From contig NZ_MDGK01000041.1 of assembly GCF_001870465.1 (NCBI RefSeq), positions 1 to 64,000 of the forward strand: a stretch of DNA of 64,000 nucleotides, read 5' to 3'. Under the pieces are notes generated by a model that had not been told where the DNA came from, did no database searches, and saw only the letters and a list, made by a program, of their open reading frames with translations. How positions within the stretch are numbered: position 1 is the stretch's first letter; the number at the start of each line of letters is the position of its first letter. Positions 8,099 to 15,897 of this stretch are shown piece by piece. This DNA is from Pseudomonas extremorientalis (GTDB lineage Bacteria; Pseudomonadota; Gammaproteobacteria; Pseudomonadales; Pseudomonadaceae). A program made the translations under genes and the position numbers.

Positions 8099-8911
8099 TC
8101 AATCCACGAATTCGGGTTTCTGCTTGCTCATATGGGCCGCGATGGCCACGCGCAGGTCGTTGGATTGCAACATAGCCGAGTTCCAGGTGGCAACGTATTC
8201 CAGGCCGTCATTGACTGTATGGTCACGCATGTAGCTGATCATGGCCTTGGTGCCGGTGACCGCAATCGGCGATTTGGCGGCGATTTCATGGGCAATCTCC
8301 ATCACGCCGGCCAACAGGCTGTCCTGATCGGCGTAGACGCGATTGACCAGGCCGATGCTGCGCGCCTCCTCGGCGCCGAACTGGCGACCGGTGTAGGCCA
8401 GCTCGCGCAGCATGCCGTCGCCGATGATGCGCGGCAGACGCTGCAGGGTGCCGACGTCGGCGGCCATGCCGATGTCGATTTCCTTGATCGAGAATTGGGC
8501 GCCTTCGGCGGCGTAGCGCATGTCACAAGCGCTGATCAGGTCGATGGCGCCGCCGATGCAGTAACCCTGGATCGCCGCCAGCACCGGCTTGCGGCAGTTG
8601 TCGACGGCATTGAACGAGGCTTGCAGTTCGAGGATCTTGCGCCGCAGCAGGCGGGCGTTGCGACCGACGTCCTTGCCAAAGTCATTGGCGACCGAGGCCA
8701 GCATCATCAGGTCGATGCCAGAGGAGAAATGCTTGCCGGCGCCGCTGAGCACCACGGCGCGCACGGCGTCGGTGTCTTCCACCCACTGGAAGATGTCGAT
8801 GATTTCGGTCCAGAACGCGGCGTTCATCGCGTTGATCTTTTCCGGGCGGTTGATCTGCACATGGGCAACGTTGCCGGTGAGTTCGACGACGAAAGCTTGG
8901 TATTCGGACAT
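8099..8911 (-). CDS. Delta(3,5)-delta(2,4)-dienoyl-CoA isomerase-like crotonase
   Basis: A 270-residue crotonase-fold protein. The oxyanion-hole segments are HFSSGIDLMM (about residues 61-70) and IQGYCIGGAIDLISACD (114-130). Three acidic residues, D124, E144 and D152, have the same mutual spacing (20 and 8) and context (GG-x-x-DLISACD, KE-x-D-x-G, AADVGTLQRLP) as the catalytic Asp/Glu/Asp of mammalian dienoyl-CoA isomerase ECH1. I therefore call it a dienoyl-CoA isomerase for beta-oxidation of odd-position double bonds rather than a plain hydratase. The start is the ATG at 8911; the frame is open farther upstream without a ribosome site. It precedes nudC in a two-gene operon. Confidence 0.85.
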   Translation of the reverse strand: MSEYQAFVVELTGNVAHVQINRPEKINAMNAAFWTEIIDIFQWVEDTDAVRAVVLSGAGKHFSSGIDLMMLASVANDFGKDVGRNARLLRRKILELQASFNAVDNCRKPVLAAIQGYCIGGAIDLISACDMRYAAEGAQFSIKEIDIGMAADVGTLQRLPRIIGDGMLRELAYTGRQFGAEEARSIGLVNRVYADQDSLLAGVMEIAHEIAAKSPIAVTGTKAMISYMRDHTVNDGLEYVATWNSAMLQSNDLRVAIAAHMSKQKPEFVD

Positions 8912-9103
8912 GGCAGTGATCCCTGACTGGCGAGTGATAAGGCCCGAACTATAACAAGTGTGTGTGACGGCACATCGGCCAAAAACGGGACGGGCAAACG
9001 TAATGGAATGTTGTGGGCGCAAGGTTCAGGCAGTACCGATACATTTGATCCCGGAGGCCCGGCTTATCGGCTATACAATCAGGGCCCTTGCCTGGAGCCG
9101 TCT

Positions 9104-10372
9104 ATGCCGTCCACGTTGCGTTCGTCGCTGATTCTTGCCTTGGTGGTCGTGTTGACCGGCGTTGGCGCGGGCCTGGGCGGGATGCTCCTGGCCCTGCTGC
9201 TGCACGGTATTCAGCACCTGGCGTACGGGTACAGTCTCGACAGCCTGGTCAGCCACGAAACCTTTCTGTGGGGCGTGACCGCCGCCGCGCCGGAGCGCCG
9301 TTTGCGGGTGCTGGTGGTATGCGGCCTGGTTGCCGGGTTGGGCTGGTGGACGCTCTATCGCTACGGCCGCCCGCTGGTGAGCATCAAGCGGGCGGTGTCG
9401 GAACAGATGCCGATCATGCCGCCCAAAACCACCCTCGCCCACGCGCTGTTGCAGATCATCACCGTGGCTCTCGGCTCGCCGCTGGGGCGTGAAGTGGCGC
9501 CCCGTGAGGTCGGTGCACTGGCCGCCACCTGGCTGTCCCGACACGCCCGGCTCGAACCGCCCATGCACCGCCTGATCGTGGCTGGCGGCGCGGGGGCCGG
9601 GCTGGCGGCGGTGTACAACGTGCCGCTGGGCGGCGCGGTGTTTGTACTGGAAGTACTGGTGGGCGCATTCAGTTGGCCAGCGGCGCTGATTGCGCTGGCA
9701 ACTTCGGCGATTGGTGCAGCGGTGGCGTGGATCGGGCTGGGGGCGGAGTCGCAATACGTCGTGCCGCATTTTGTGCTGAGCCCGGTGCTGATCGCCTGGG
9801 CCGTGGTGTGTGGGCCGGTGTTTGGATTGGCCGCCTATGGTTTCAACCGTCTCACCGGCGCTGCGCGGGCGAACGCCGCCAGAGGCTGGCGCCTGCCGGT
9901 ATTGGCGTTGATCAACTTCAGCGTCATCGGCGGACTGGCAATGTTGCTGCCGCAGATTCTCGGCAACGGCAAAGGCCCGGCGCAACTGGGTTTCGACAAT
10001 GAGCTGAGCATCGGCCTGGCCGCACTGTTGCTGGTGGTCAAGGTGCTGATCACCACCAGCAGCCTGCGCGCCGGGGCCGAAGGCGGCCTGCTCACCCCCG
10101 GCCTGGCGAATGGCGCGTTACTGGCGATCATCCTCGGCGGCGCCTGGAGCCTGGTGTGGCCGGGTGTGCCCCTCGGAGCGTTTGCAATCATCGGCGCAGC
10201 GGCGTTCCTCGCCGCCAGCATGAACATGCCCCTGACCGCGATTGTGCTGGTGGCGGAATTCACCCGCATCGACCATGACTTCCTGGTGCCGATCATCCTC
10301 TCAGTGGTCGGCGCGGTGTGCGTGGGCAAGCTGTGCCAACGCATGGAAACTGCTGGAAAAAAGCCTGACTAA
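9104..10372 (+). CDS. ClC-family chloride channel/antiporter-like protein
   Basis: A 422-residue integral membrane protein with about ten hydrophobic segments and the general ClC plan. The glutamate-gate loop is visible as GSPLGREVAPREVGA (about residues 125-139), where canonical proteins have G-K/R-E-G-P, and the late G-x-F-x-P loop as GGLLTPG. The first selectivity loop (GSGIP in E. coli ClcA) is not recognisable; RPLVSIKRA occupies the place. It therefore belongs to a divergent bacterial ClC group whose ion preference I cannot state. The ATG at 9104 follows a GGAG ribosome site (9094-9097), and a TATACAAT box lies about 30 bases upstream. It is divergent from the crotonase gene. Confidence 0.85.
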   Translation: MPSTLRSSLILALVVVLTGVGAGLGGMLLALLLHGIQHLAYGYSLDSLVSHETFLWGVTAAAPERRLRVLVVCGLVAGLGWWTLYRYGRPLVSIKRAVSEQMPIMPPKTTLAHALLQIITVALGSPLGREVAPREVGALAATWLSRHARLEPPMHRLIVAGGAGAGLAAVYNVPLGGAVFVLEVLVGAFSWPAALIALATSAIGAAVAWIGLGAESQYVVPHFVLSPVLIAWAVVCGPVFGLAAYGFNRLTGAARANAARGWRLPVLALINFSVIGGLAMLLPQILGNGKGPAQLGFDNELSIGLAALLLVVKVLITTSSLRAGAEGGLLTPGLANGALLAIILGGAWSLVWPGVPLGAFAIIGAAAFLAASMNMPLTAIVLVAEFTRIDHDFLVPIILSVVGAVCVGKLCQRMETAGKKPD

Positions 10373-10434
10373 GCGCCATCCTTCGCGCTTTAGGCCGCCC
10401 CGACAGCGGCGCTCGACGTTTAAAGGATATGCCC

Positions 10435-10989
10435 ATGCACGCCCAACCCCTCACCGCCGCCGAATTCGAGTTCATCGAAGACACCCTGCTCAAGTACGGC
10501 GATGACCATTCGGTGCTGAACCTGGCCGAACTCGACGGCTACTTCACCGCACTGGTGTCCAGCCCGGCCCAGGTGGATGTGGCCGAGTGGTTCCCGGCGA
10601 TCTGGGGCGGCCAGAACCCGGAATGGGACAACATGGATGAAGCGCAAAGCTTCCTCGAACTGTGCGTACGCCATATCAACACCCTGGCCGGGCAACTGGC
10701 CACTGACGCCACGGGTTTCAAGGCGCGCTTCGACGATACCGAACACCAGGGCCATACCGTGACCCTCGCCGAGGAATGGTGCTTTGGCTACATCCGTGGC
10801 GCCGCCATCGGTAACTGGCCGGAATTGCCCGCCGAGCAGGCCGCGCAGTTGGAGAAGATTTCCTGGTGCGCCGAACAGGACAACTTCGAATTGCCGGCCG
10901 ACCTGGATGTAGACGCCCATCAACAGCGGGTCAGCGAAATCGAACCGGCTGCGCGGGCGCTACATGATTACTGGTTGAGCAAGCGTTGA
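10435..10989 (+). CDS. UPF0149 (YecA/YgfB-like) family protein
   Basis: A 184-residue acidic cytoplasmic protein of the YecA/YgfB (UPF0149) family. The family signs are LAELDGYFTALVSSPAQV near the N-terminus and EEWCFGYIRGAAIG (about residues 108-121). I see no SEC-C zinc motif at the C-terminus. The molecular role is not established for this branch. Two in-frame ATGs, at 10429 and 10435, follow the ribosome site AAAGGAT; the second has the better spacing. It starts 62 bases after the ClC-like gene on the same strand and may be cotranscribed. Confidence 0.82.
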   Translation: MHAQPLTAAEFEFIEDTLLKYGDDHSVLNLAELDGYFTALVSSPAQVDVAEWFPAIWGGQNPEWDNMDEAQSFLELCVRHINTLAGQLATDATGFKARFDDTEHQGHTVTLAEEWCFGYIRGAAIGNWPELPAEQAAQLEKISWCAEQDNFELPADLDVDAHQQRVSEIEPAARALHDYWLSKR

Positions 10990-10996
10990 CCGGACT

Positions 10997-11626
10997 TTAT
11001 TTGAAGTCCAGGTCAAACGCCTGGTAGAACGCGTTGCCCGTGTTGGCCACGATCCACATCAGCACCACCACATGTCGGCCTTGCTTACCCTTGGGCAATG
11101 TCACCTGATGCTCGACCTTGGCTTTCAGTTCATCGGCATGCTGGTAGTACGGCACCTGGGTGTAGAAATCCTCGAAGAACGGCTGGGTGTCCAATTGAGC
11201 GCGACTGATGCGCTGTTTCGGGTCCCAGCCATCCCTGGTGATGAACCAGCGGTAACCACGGGTAACGTGGGCGGCGGTGTATTCCCACTGCACCTTGAAG
11301 ACTTGTCCGGCCTCCACATTCAGCAGTGGCCAGGTAAACGGCGTGTTGAGCTTTTTGCTCATCTCCTCATCGGTGAAGTTGATGCAATCGCGCTCGTCGG
11401 TTTTGCCGCCGCTCAAGATATGCCCATCGGCCGGCGGCGTCACACTCTGGTCGTCGGTTTGATAGGGTGCGGGGAACGGCCCGGCAGTCAGCGCCGGGAA
11501 GTTCTTGCCGCCTTCCATTTCGTTGACTTGCCAGTTGCCCAGCAGCCCGCGTTCAACAGCCACCGAGCCACGGCTGGCCGGGGTCAAGACGCGGCCATGT
11601 CTGAGTTGAGTCTGGGGTTTGTTCAT
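10997..11626 (-). CDS. AA10 LPMO-like / chitin-binding type-3 domain protein without signal peptide
   Basis: A 209-residue protein covering one Chitin_bind_3 (AA10) domain. It matches bacterial lytic polysaccharide monooxygenases such as CBP21 along its length: RHGRVLTPASRG at the front, PADGHILSGGK, TAAHVTRGYRWFITRDGW carrying the second copper-type His, and NTGNAFYQAFDLDF at the end. The His that would be the first copper ligand (in RHGRV) is at residue 10, not exposed by a signal peptide; the preceding residues MNKPQTQLR are polar. Active LPMOs need that His as the mature N-terminus, so this protein is either processed unusually, exported by another route, or a non-oxidative binder. The ATG at 11626 follows AAGGAG; a GTG at 11635 is part of that ribosome site. 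Confidence 0.82.
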   Translation of the reverse strand: MNKPQTQLRHGRVLTPASRGSVAVERGLLGNWQVNEMEGGKNFPALTAGPFPAPYQTDDQSVTPPADGHILSGGKTDERDCINFTDEEMSKKLNTPFTWPLLNVEAGQVFKVQWEYTAAHVTRGYRWFITRDGWDPKQRISRAQLDTQPFFEDFYTQVPYYQHADELKAKVEHQVTLPKGKQGRHVVVLMWIVANTGNAFYQAFDLDFK

Positions 11627-11958
11627 TTCAGTCACTCCTTGATTGAAAACGCCCCGGGGATGGGACGCGCTTTGAACTTACCCTATCGCCCCGGCTTGTC
11701 CATCGAGGCGCCGCGTATGAAAAGTTACACAACTCCTGCATTTCATTGATCGGACGCGCTTGTCCTGCCCCCTGTTGGGGCGCACGCCTACCCTGCCAAG
11801 GGCAATCCACCTACAGCGCGTCCCGATAATCGACAACCCTGCGGAAAATGCCGGCCGGCGGCGTTCCCTGCTCGACAAGTACTGTACCTATGCCCGATTA
11901 TTCGAGTCCGCCCGTCGGCCACTCCGTGCCACCTTGCCTTGATCAGGAGCCCTGTCCC
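11627..11958. other. Non-coding gap upstream of aroA
   Basis: About 330 bases lie between the divergent LPMO-like gene and the TTG start chosen for aroA. It holds a small hairpin (GCCCC, 5-base loop, GGGGC at 11767-11781) and in-frame ATGs at 11848 and 11890 that would extend AroA with a non-conserved proline-rich leader. I see no other convincing gene here. Confidence 0.5.
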
Positions 11959-13215
11959 TTGAGTTCGCAGAAAACCGTGACCGTTACACCGCCCAATTTC
12001 CCCCTCAATGGCAAGGTCGCGCCCCCCGGCTCCAAATCCATTACCAACCGCGCCCTGTTGCTGGCGGCCCTGGCCAAGGGCACCAGCCGTCTCAGCGGCG
12101 CGCTCAAGAGCGACGATACCCGCCATATGTCGGTGGCCCTGCGCCAAATGGGCGTGACCATCGATGAGCCGGACGACACCACCTTCGTCGTCACCGGCAA
12201 CGGCAAACTGCACCTGCCGCCGCAACCGCTGTTCCTTGGCAACGCCGGCACCGCCATGCGCTTTCTCACGGCTGCGGTGGCCACGGTCGAAGGCACCGTG
12301 GTGCTGACCGGCGACGACTACATGCAAAAACGCCCGATCGGCCCGTTGCTGGCGACCCTCGGCCAGAACGGCATCCAGGTCGACAGCCCGACCGGTTGCC
12401 CGCCGGTCACCGTGCATGGCGTGGGCAAGATCAAGGCCAAGCGCTTCGAGATCGATGGCGGCCTGTCCAGCCAGTACGTGTCGGCGCTGCTGATGCTCGC
12501 GGCCTGCGGCGAAGCGCCGATTGAAGTGGCGCTGACCGGCAAGGACATCGGTGCCCGTGGCTATGTCGACCTGACCCTGGACTGCATGCGCGCCTTCGGT
12601 GCCCAGGTTGAAGCCGTTGATGACACCACCTGGCGCGTGGCCCCGACCGGCTACATCGCCCACGACTACCTGATCGAACCCGACGCCTCCGCCGCCACTT
12701 ACCTGTGGGCCGCTGAAGTGTTGACCGGGGGGGGCATCGACATCGGCGTGGCCGCGCAGGATTTCACCCAACCGGACGCCAAGGCCCAGGCCGTGATCGC
12801 GCAGTTCCCGCACATGCAAGCCACGGTGGTCGGCTCGCAGATGCAGGACGCCATCCCGACCCTGGCGGTGCTCGCGGCGTTCAACAACACGCCGGTGCGT
12901 TTCACCGAGTTGGCCAACCTGCGGGTCAAGGAGTGCGACCGTGTGCAGGCACTGCATGACGGCCTCAATGCAATCCGCCCGGGCCTGGCGACCATCGAAG
13001 GCGACGATCTGCTGGTAGCCAGCGACCCCGCATTGGCCGGCACCTCGTGCAACGCGCTGATCGACACCCACGCCGACCACCGCATCGCCATGTGCTTTGC
13101 CCTGGCCGGGCTGAAGGTTTCGGGTATTCGCATCCAGGACCCGGATTGCGTGGCCAAGACCTATCCTGAGTACTGGAAGGCCCTGGGCAGCCTTGGCGTC
13201 CAACTGAGCTATTAA
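11959..13215 (+). CDS. aroA: 3-phosphoshikimate 1-carboxyvinyltransferase (EPSP synthase), stand-alone
   Basis: A 418-residue cytoplasmic enzyme of the shikimate pathway that joins phosphoenolpyruvate and shikimate-3-phosphate. Motifs in order: PPGSKSITNR (substrate-binding Lys), LFLGNAGTAMRFL (PEP/glyphosate loop, about residues 91-103), KRPIGPL, LRVKECDRV and THADHRIAM. The residue equivalent to Pro101 of E. coli AroA is Phe102 here. I chose the TTG at 11959 because AGGAG lies 9 bases upstream and the protein then begins with SSQKTVTV, where the conserved sequence begins; ATGs at 11890 or 11848 would add an unlikely leader. Pseudomonads usually also carry an aroA fused to prephenate dehydrogenase elsewhere, so this may be a second copy; that is an inference. 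Confidence 0.9.
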   Translation: MSSQKTVTVTPPNFPLNGKVAPPGSKSITNRALLLAALAKGTSRLSGALKSDDTRHMSVALRQMGVTIDEPDDTTFVVTGNGKLHLPPQPLFLGNAGTAMRFLTAAVATVEGTVVLTGDDYMQKRPIGPLLATLGQNGIQVDSPTGCPPVTVHGVGKIKAKRFEIDGGLSSQYVSALLMLAACGEAPIEVALTGKDIGARGYVDLTLDCMRAFGAQVEAVDDTTWRVAPTGYIAHDYLIEPDASAATYLWAAEVLTGGGIDIGVAAQDFTQPDAKAQAVIAQFPHMQATVVGSQMQDAIPTLAVLAAFNNTPVRFTELANLRVKECDRVQALHDGLNAIRPGLATIEGDDLLVASDPALAGTSCNALIDTHADHRIAMCFALAGLKVSGIRIQDPDCVAKTYPEYWKALGSLGVQLSY

Positions 13216-13247
13216 AGCGTCAGCGTCGGAATGGGGAGGCTCTGCAC

Positions 13248-13637
13248 ATGACCATTCGCCAACCCTGCCCACCCGGCGCCTGCGTCTGCGACCGCGAACA
13301 ACTGTTGCAGACGCCGGGTGCCGACCAGCGCATCCTCCGCCTCACGCGCCAGGAAGAGAAGAAACTGCTCGACCGGCTTGAAGACCTCAAGAGCCTGCAG
13401 GACCTGGAGCGCATGCAACAGCTGATGTACCAGCAACTGGGCATCCGCGTGCATATTGCCCCTGGCCATACCGAGGTCAAGAGCATGCGCGGGATCCAGA
13501 TCGTCATCGACGATTTGCCAGGGATGTGTCGCAAGACCCGCCAATCTATCCCGGCCGCGATCCGCCGAGGCATGGAAAAACGCCCGGAAATCGCCTACCG
13601 CCTGCTGGATGCCCACGATTTGTTTCGCGACGCTTGA
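13248..13637 (+). CDS. Conserved hypothetical protein with N-terminal Cys cluster
   Basis: A 129-residue protein I do not recognise. The N-terminus has PCPPGACVC, giving a C-x4-C-x-C cluster at residues 7-14, and another Cys occurs near residue 93 (GMCRKTRQ). The middle is strongly charged and probably helical (TRQEEKKLLDRLEDLKSLQDLERMQQ), followed by a mixed segment with the basic stretch RKTRQSIPAAIRRGMEKRP. There is no signal peptide or membrane segment. A strong ribosome site (GGGGAGG) precedes the ATG. It starts 32 bases after aroA on the same strand and may be cotranscribed; it ends 1 base before the convergent reductase gene. A metal-binding role is only a guess. Confidence 0.75.
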   Translation: MTIRQPCPPGACVCDREQLLQTPGADQRILRLTRQEEKKLLDRLEDLKSLQDLERMQQLMYQQLGIRVHIAPGHTEVKSMRGIQIVIDDLPGMCRKTRQSIPAAIRRGMEKRPEIAYRLLDAHDLFRDA

Positions 13638-13638
13638 A

Positions 13639-14238
13639 TCAACCGGCAACCGCCTCGGTTTCAAACACTCCCCGGCCAACGGCCCTGGCCTTGTCCAGAT
13701 GCGCCTGCGCCCCACCGCTTTCCGACTCCAGCAACAATTCGGACGTCACCACCTGCGCGCCACAGTAATCAAAAATCCCGTAGTCGATCTGCGTGCGCAT
13801 CGCCTTGGCATAGCCATGCCGATCAAAGGCATCGCCATCCGCCGCGCCCAGGGCCAGCAGGTGGACCTGCAGGTGCCGCAGTTTTTTCACCATCGGGGTA
13901 TCCGGGCCGTACTCGATGGCCCAGCCGTTGACGAATACACGGTCGATCCAGCCCTTGAGCAAGCCCGGCAGCGACCACCAATAGATCGGGAACGCCAGCA
14001 CCAGGGCGTCGGCGCGGTCGAGACGGGCCTGTTCGGCCAGCACGTCGGCCGGGGGCGTGGCGCGGCTGCGGTGTACCGCATGGTCGGCGGCGTTGTAGCG
14101 TGGGTCAAACCCTTCGGCGGCAAGGTCGGCGATCTCGAACGTGTGGCCGGATGCGCCGAGACCGACGGCCACCTGCGCGGCGACGCTGTGGGTGAGGGAT
14201 TGCGGGTCGTGATGGGCAACAACAATCAACGCATGCAT
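13639..14238 (-). CDS. Flavodoxin-fold NAD(P)H-dependent oxidoreductase (NQO/MdaB/KefF-like)
   Basis: A 199-residue cytoplasmic flavoprotein of the Flavodoxin_2 family. It starts with the beta strand MHALIVVAHHDPQSLTHSVA, which forms the FMN/FAD phosphate-binding loop. The segment DALVLAFPIYWWSLPGLLKGWIDRVF (about residues 78-103) is the family hallmark that contacts the flavin. These enzymes carry out two-electron reduction of quinones or other electrophiles. A TetR regulator is divergent, 69 bases away, with palindromes in the shared promoter, so the enzyme is probably induced by a quinone-like or toxic ligand. The exact substrate is not visible. Confidence 0.87.
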   Translation of the reverse strand: MHALIVVAHHDPQSLTHSVAAQVAVGLGASGHTFEIADLAAEGFDPRYNAADHAVHRSRATPPADVLAEQARLDRADALVLAFPIYWWSLPGLLKGWIDRVFVNGWAIEYGPDTPMVKKLRHLQVHLLALGAADGDAFDRHGYAKAMRTQIDYGIFDYCGAQVVTSELLLESESGGAQAHLDKARAVGRGVFETEAVAG

Positions 14239-14274
14239 GACAAAACTCCCCTTCAGGGTTAGGCTGGGCTTAAG

Positions 14275-14293
14275 TTACGATCAGTAAGTTACT
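14275..14293. promoter_or_regulatory. Candidate TetR operator in divergent promoter
   Basis: Two overlapping palindromes lie between the reductase and the TetR gene: TTACGATCAGTAA (14275-14287; TTAC/GTAA arms) and AGTAAGTTACT (14283-14293; perfect arms around one G). They sit about 15-35 bases before the TetR ATG and close to a TATATAA box, so binding would block the regulator's own promoter and probably the reductase promoter. Confidence 0.6.
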
Positions 14294-14307
14294 TTTGGTA
14301 TATAAGC

Positions 14308-14901
14308 ATGTCAAGCCCCGCATCCCCTGCCCCACGCCGTCGCCTGTCCCGTGAAGATCGCCTGCGCCAACTACTTGATGTGGCCTGGCAACTGGTGCGC
14401 GATGAAGGCACAGACGCCCTGACCCTTGGCCGCCTGGCGGAACTGGCGGGCGTCACCAAGCCGGTGGTCTACGACCATTTCGTCACCCGCGCCGGGTTGC
14501 TGACCGCGCTGTATGAAGATTTCGATGCGCGCCAGAACCAGGTGTTTGTCGACGCCATCGAGGCCAGCAGCGCTACGCTTGAGGACCGTGCCTGGGTGAT
14601 CGCCGCGTCCTATGTGGACTGCGTGCTGTTGCAGGGTCGGGAAATTCCGGGGGTGATCGCCGCGCTCAGCAGCTCGCCGGAGCTGGAGACGCTCAAGCGC
14701 CAGTACGAGGCAATCTTTCTCGATAAATGCCGCGATGCGCTGTCGCCCTTCGGCCGGATTTCCCAGCCGGGTCTAAGGGCAATGCTGGGGGCTGCGGAAG
14801 CGTTGTCCCAGGCAGCGGCCAGTGGTGAGATCAGCCGTGAAGAGGCGCAACAGGAGTTGCTGGCGACCATCCTGGCGATGGTCAATCGTGGGCGCGTCTA
14901 G
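14308..14901 (+). CDS. TetR/AcrR family transcriptional regulator
   Basis: A 197-residue DNA-binding protein. The N-terminal TetR helix-turn-helix spans about residues 16-63 (RQLLDVAWQLVRDEG, then LTLGRLAELAGVTKPVVYDHF). The rest is a helical ligand-binding domain that resembles no ligand class I can name. No clear Shine-Dalgarno precedes the ATG at 14308; a TATATAA box lies only a few bases upstream, so the message may be leaderless or nearly so. It is divergent from the flavodoxin-type reductase, which is its most probable target, and the gap holds two overlapping palindromes. Confidence 0.9.
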   Translation: MSSPASPAPRRRLSREDRLRQLLDVAWQLVRDEGTDALTLGRLAELAGVTKPVVYDHFVTRAGLLTALYEDFDARQNQVFVDAIEASSATLEDRAWVIAASYVDCVLLQGREIPGVIAALSSSPELETLKRQYEAIFLDKCRDALSPFGRISQPGLRAMLGAAEALSQAAASGEISREEAQQELLATILAMVNRGRV

Positions 14902-15000
14902 AAAGTTTTTGGTGACGATGCAACAACCGACACGGCGGCGGCAACTGACAGCTCACATTGCCACATGGTAGTGAGCGGGCTTGCCACAAAAAAGATCCAC

Positions 15001-15666
15001 TCAACGCCCGGCAACAAACAACTGCACCTTGCGCGCCAGTTGATCGAGGTGGCGGTCACGCTGCTTCTCCGCATCCACCATGGCGCGCTTGCCATGCTTT
15101 TGCAGCAGGTACGTATGAATCTGCCGCACCTCCAGCGAGCGGTAGATCGACGCCACATCCAGCACGCCCATCAGGCCATCGGTGCCGTAGTCCCGCGTGT
15201 TCATCAACACCTGGGTGCCGCGCGCACCACGCACTTGAAAGCCCATGCCCTCAAAGGCGGGCACCTTCTCCACCGAACAGGCCAATTCAGCATGGGGATA
15301 ACGGCTCAACACGTCACGCATCATTGCGCGGGCCACACCCTGGCGCCGATAGCCGACCTGCACCGCCATGAACGCAACACCGCACGCCTCGGGATCATCC
15401 TTCACGGGCAGGTACAGGCAAAAGCCAATCAGCTTGTCCCCGTCCATCGCCACCACCAACTCGACCGCAATGCCTTTGGCACCGTTGAGCGCTTCGAGGT
15501 ACAGGTGCACTTCAAAGCCGGTGGCATATTGGTAGATGTTGTACAGCAGGTTGCTCGGCGGCAGCGCTACGCTGCTGATGTCAGTGAGGTTATCCACCAC
15601 CAATTGCAGGATCTGGCTGTTGATCGGCTCGGGGCACGGTGTGGTGTAGCGGGTAAGGCTGTACAT
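15001..15666 (-). CDS. GNAT family N-acetyltransferase
   Basis: A 221-residue cytoplasmic acetyltransferase. The GNAT core is visible: beta strands IAVELVVAMDGDKLIGFCLYL and GVAFMAVQVGYRRQGVARAMM (about residues 72-127), in which YRRQGVARAMM matches the acetyl-CoA pyrophosphate motif R/Q-x-x-G-x-G/A. The C-terminal part (YRSLEVRQIHTYLLQKHGKRAM) is a basic helical extension outside the usual domain. The acceptor is unknown. The ATG at 15666 follows AGGAA; the frame is open much farther upstream, through the neighbouring GntR gene on the opposite strand, and that extension is not coding. It is divergent from the GntR regulator. Confidence 0.87.
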   Translation of the reverse strand: MYSLTRYTTPCPEPINSQILQLVVDNLTDISSVALPPSNLLYNIYQYATGFEVHLYLEALNGAKGIAVELVVAMDGDKLIGFCLYLPVKDDPEACGVAFMAVQVGYRRQGVARAMMRDVLSRYPHAELACSVEKVPAFEGMGFQVRGARGTQVLMNTRDYGTDGLMGVLDVASIYRSLEVRQIHTYLLQKHGKRAMVDAEKQRDRHLDQLARKVQLFVAGR

Positions 15667-15839
15667 GCAAATTCCTGGGGGTTCAGCGTCAAGGCAGCGC
15701 GGATTGTACCTGTTCGGCGCATACCTCACGCAAACACCCGCGCAACCAACGGTGGGCCAGGCCGGCACGTTGATGGGTGGTGTAGCGTTCGGGCACGCTG
15801 GCGATCGGCTCGGGCGGCGGCTGCGATCTGACACAAACA

Positions 15840-15893
15840 TTGACAAGATAAAATCGTAACGACTATTGTCTGACAACCTGATCATCAAGGTTG
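15840..15893 (+). promoter_or_regulatory. GntR-gene promoter with overlapping operator
   Basis: TTGACA at 15840-15845 makes a good -35 box. The -10 region (CTATTGT, near 15863-15869) overlaps TTGTCTGACAA (15866-15876), a perfect odd palindrome, and a second inverted repeat CAACCT/AGGTTG spans 15874-15893. The 15-mer GTCTGACAACCTGAT at 15868-15882 recurs upstream of lhgO. This layout suits autorepression by the GntR protein encoded just downstream. Confidence 0.72.
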
Positions 15894-15897
15894 TCCC

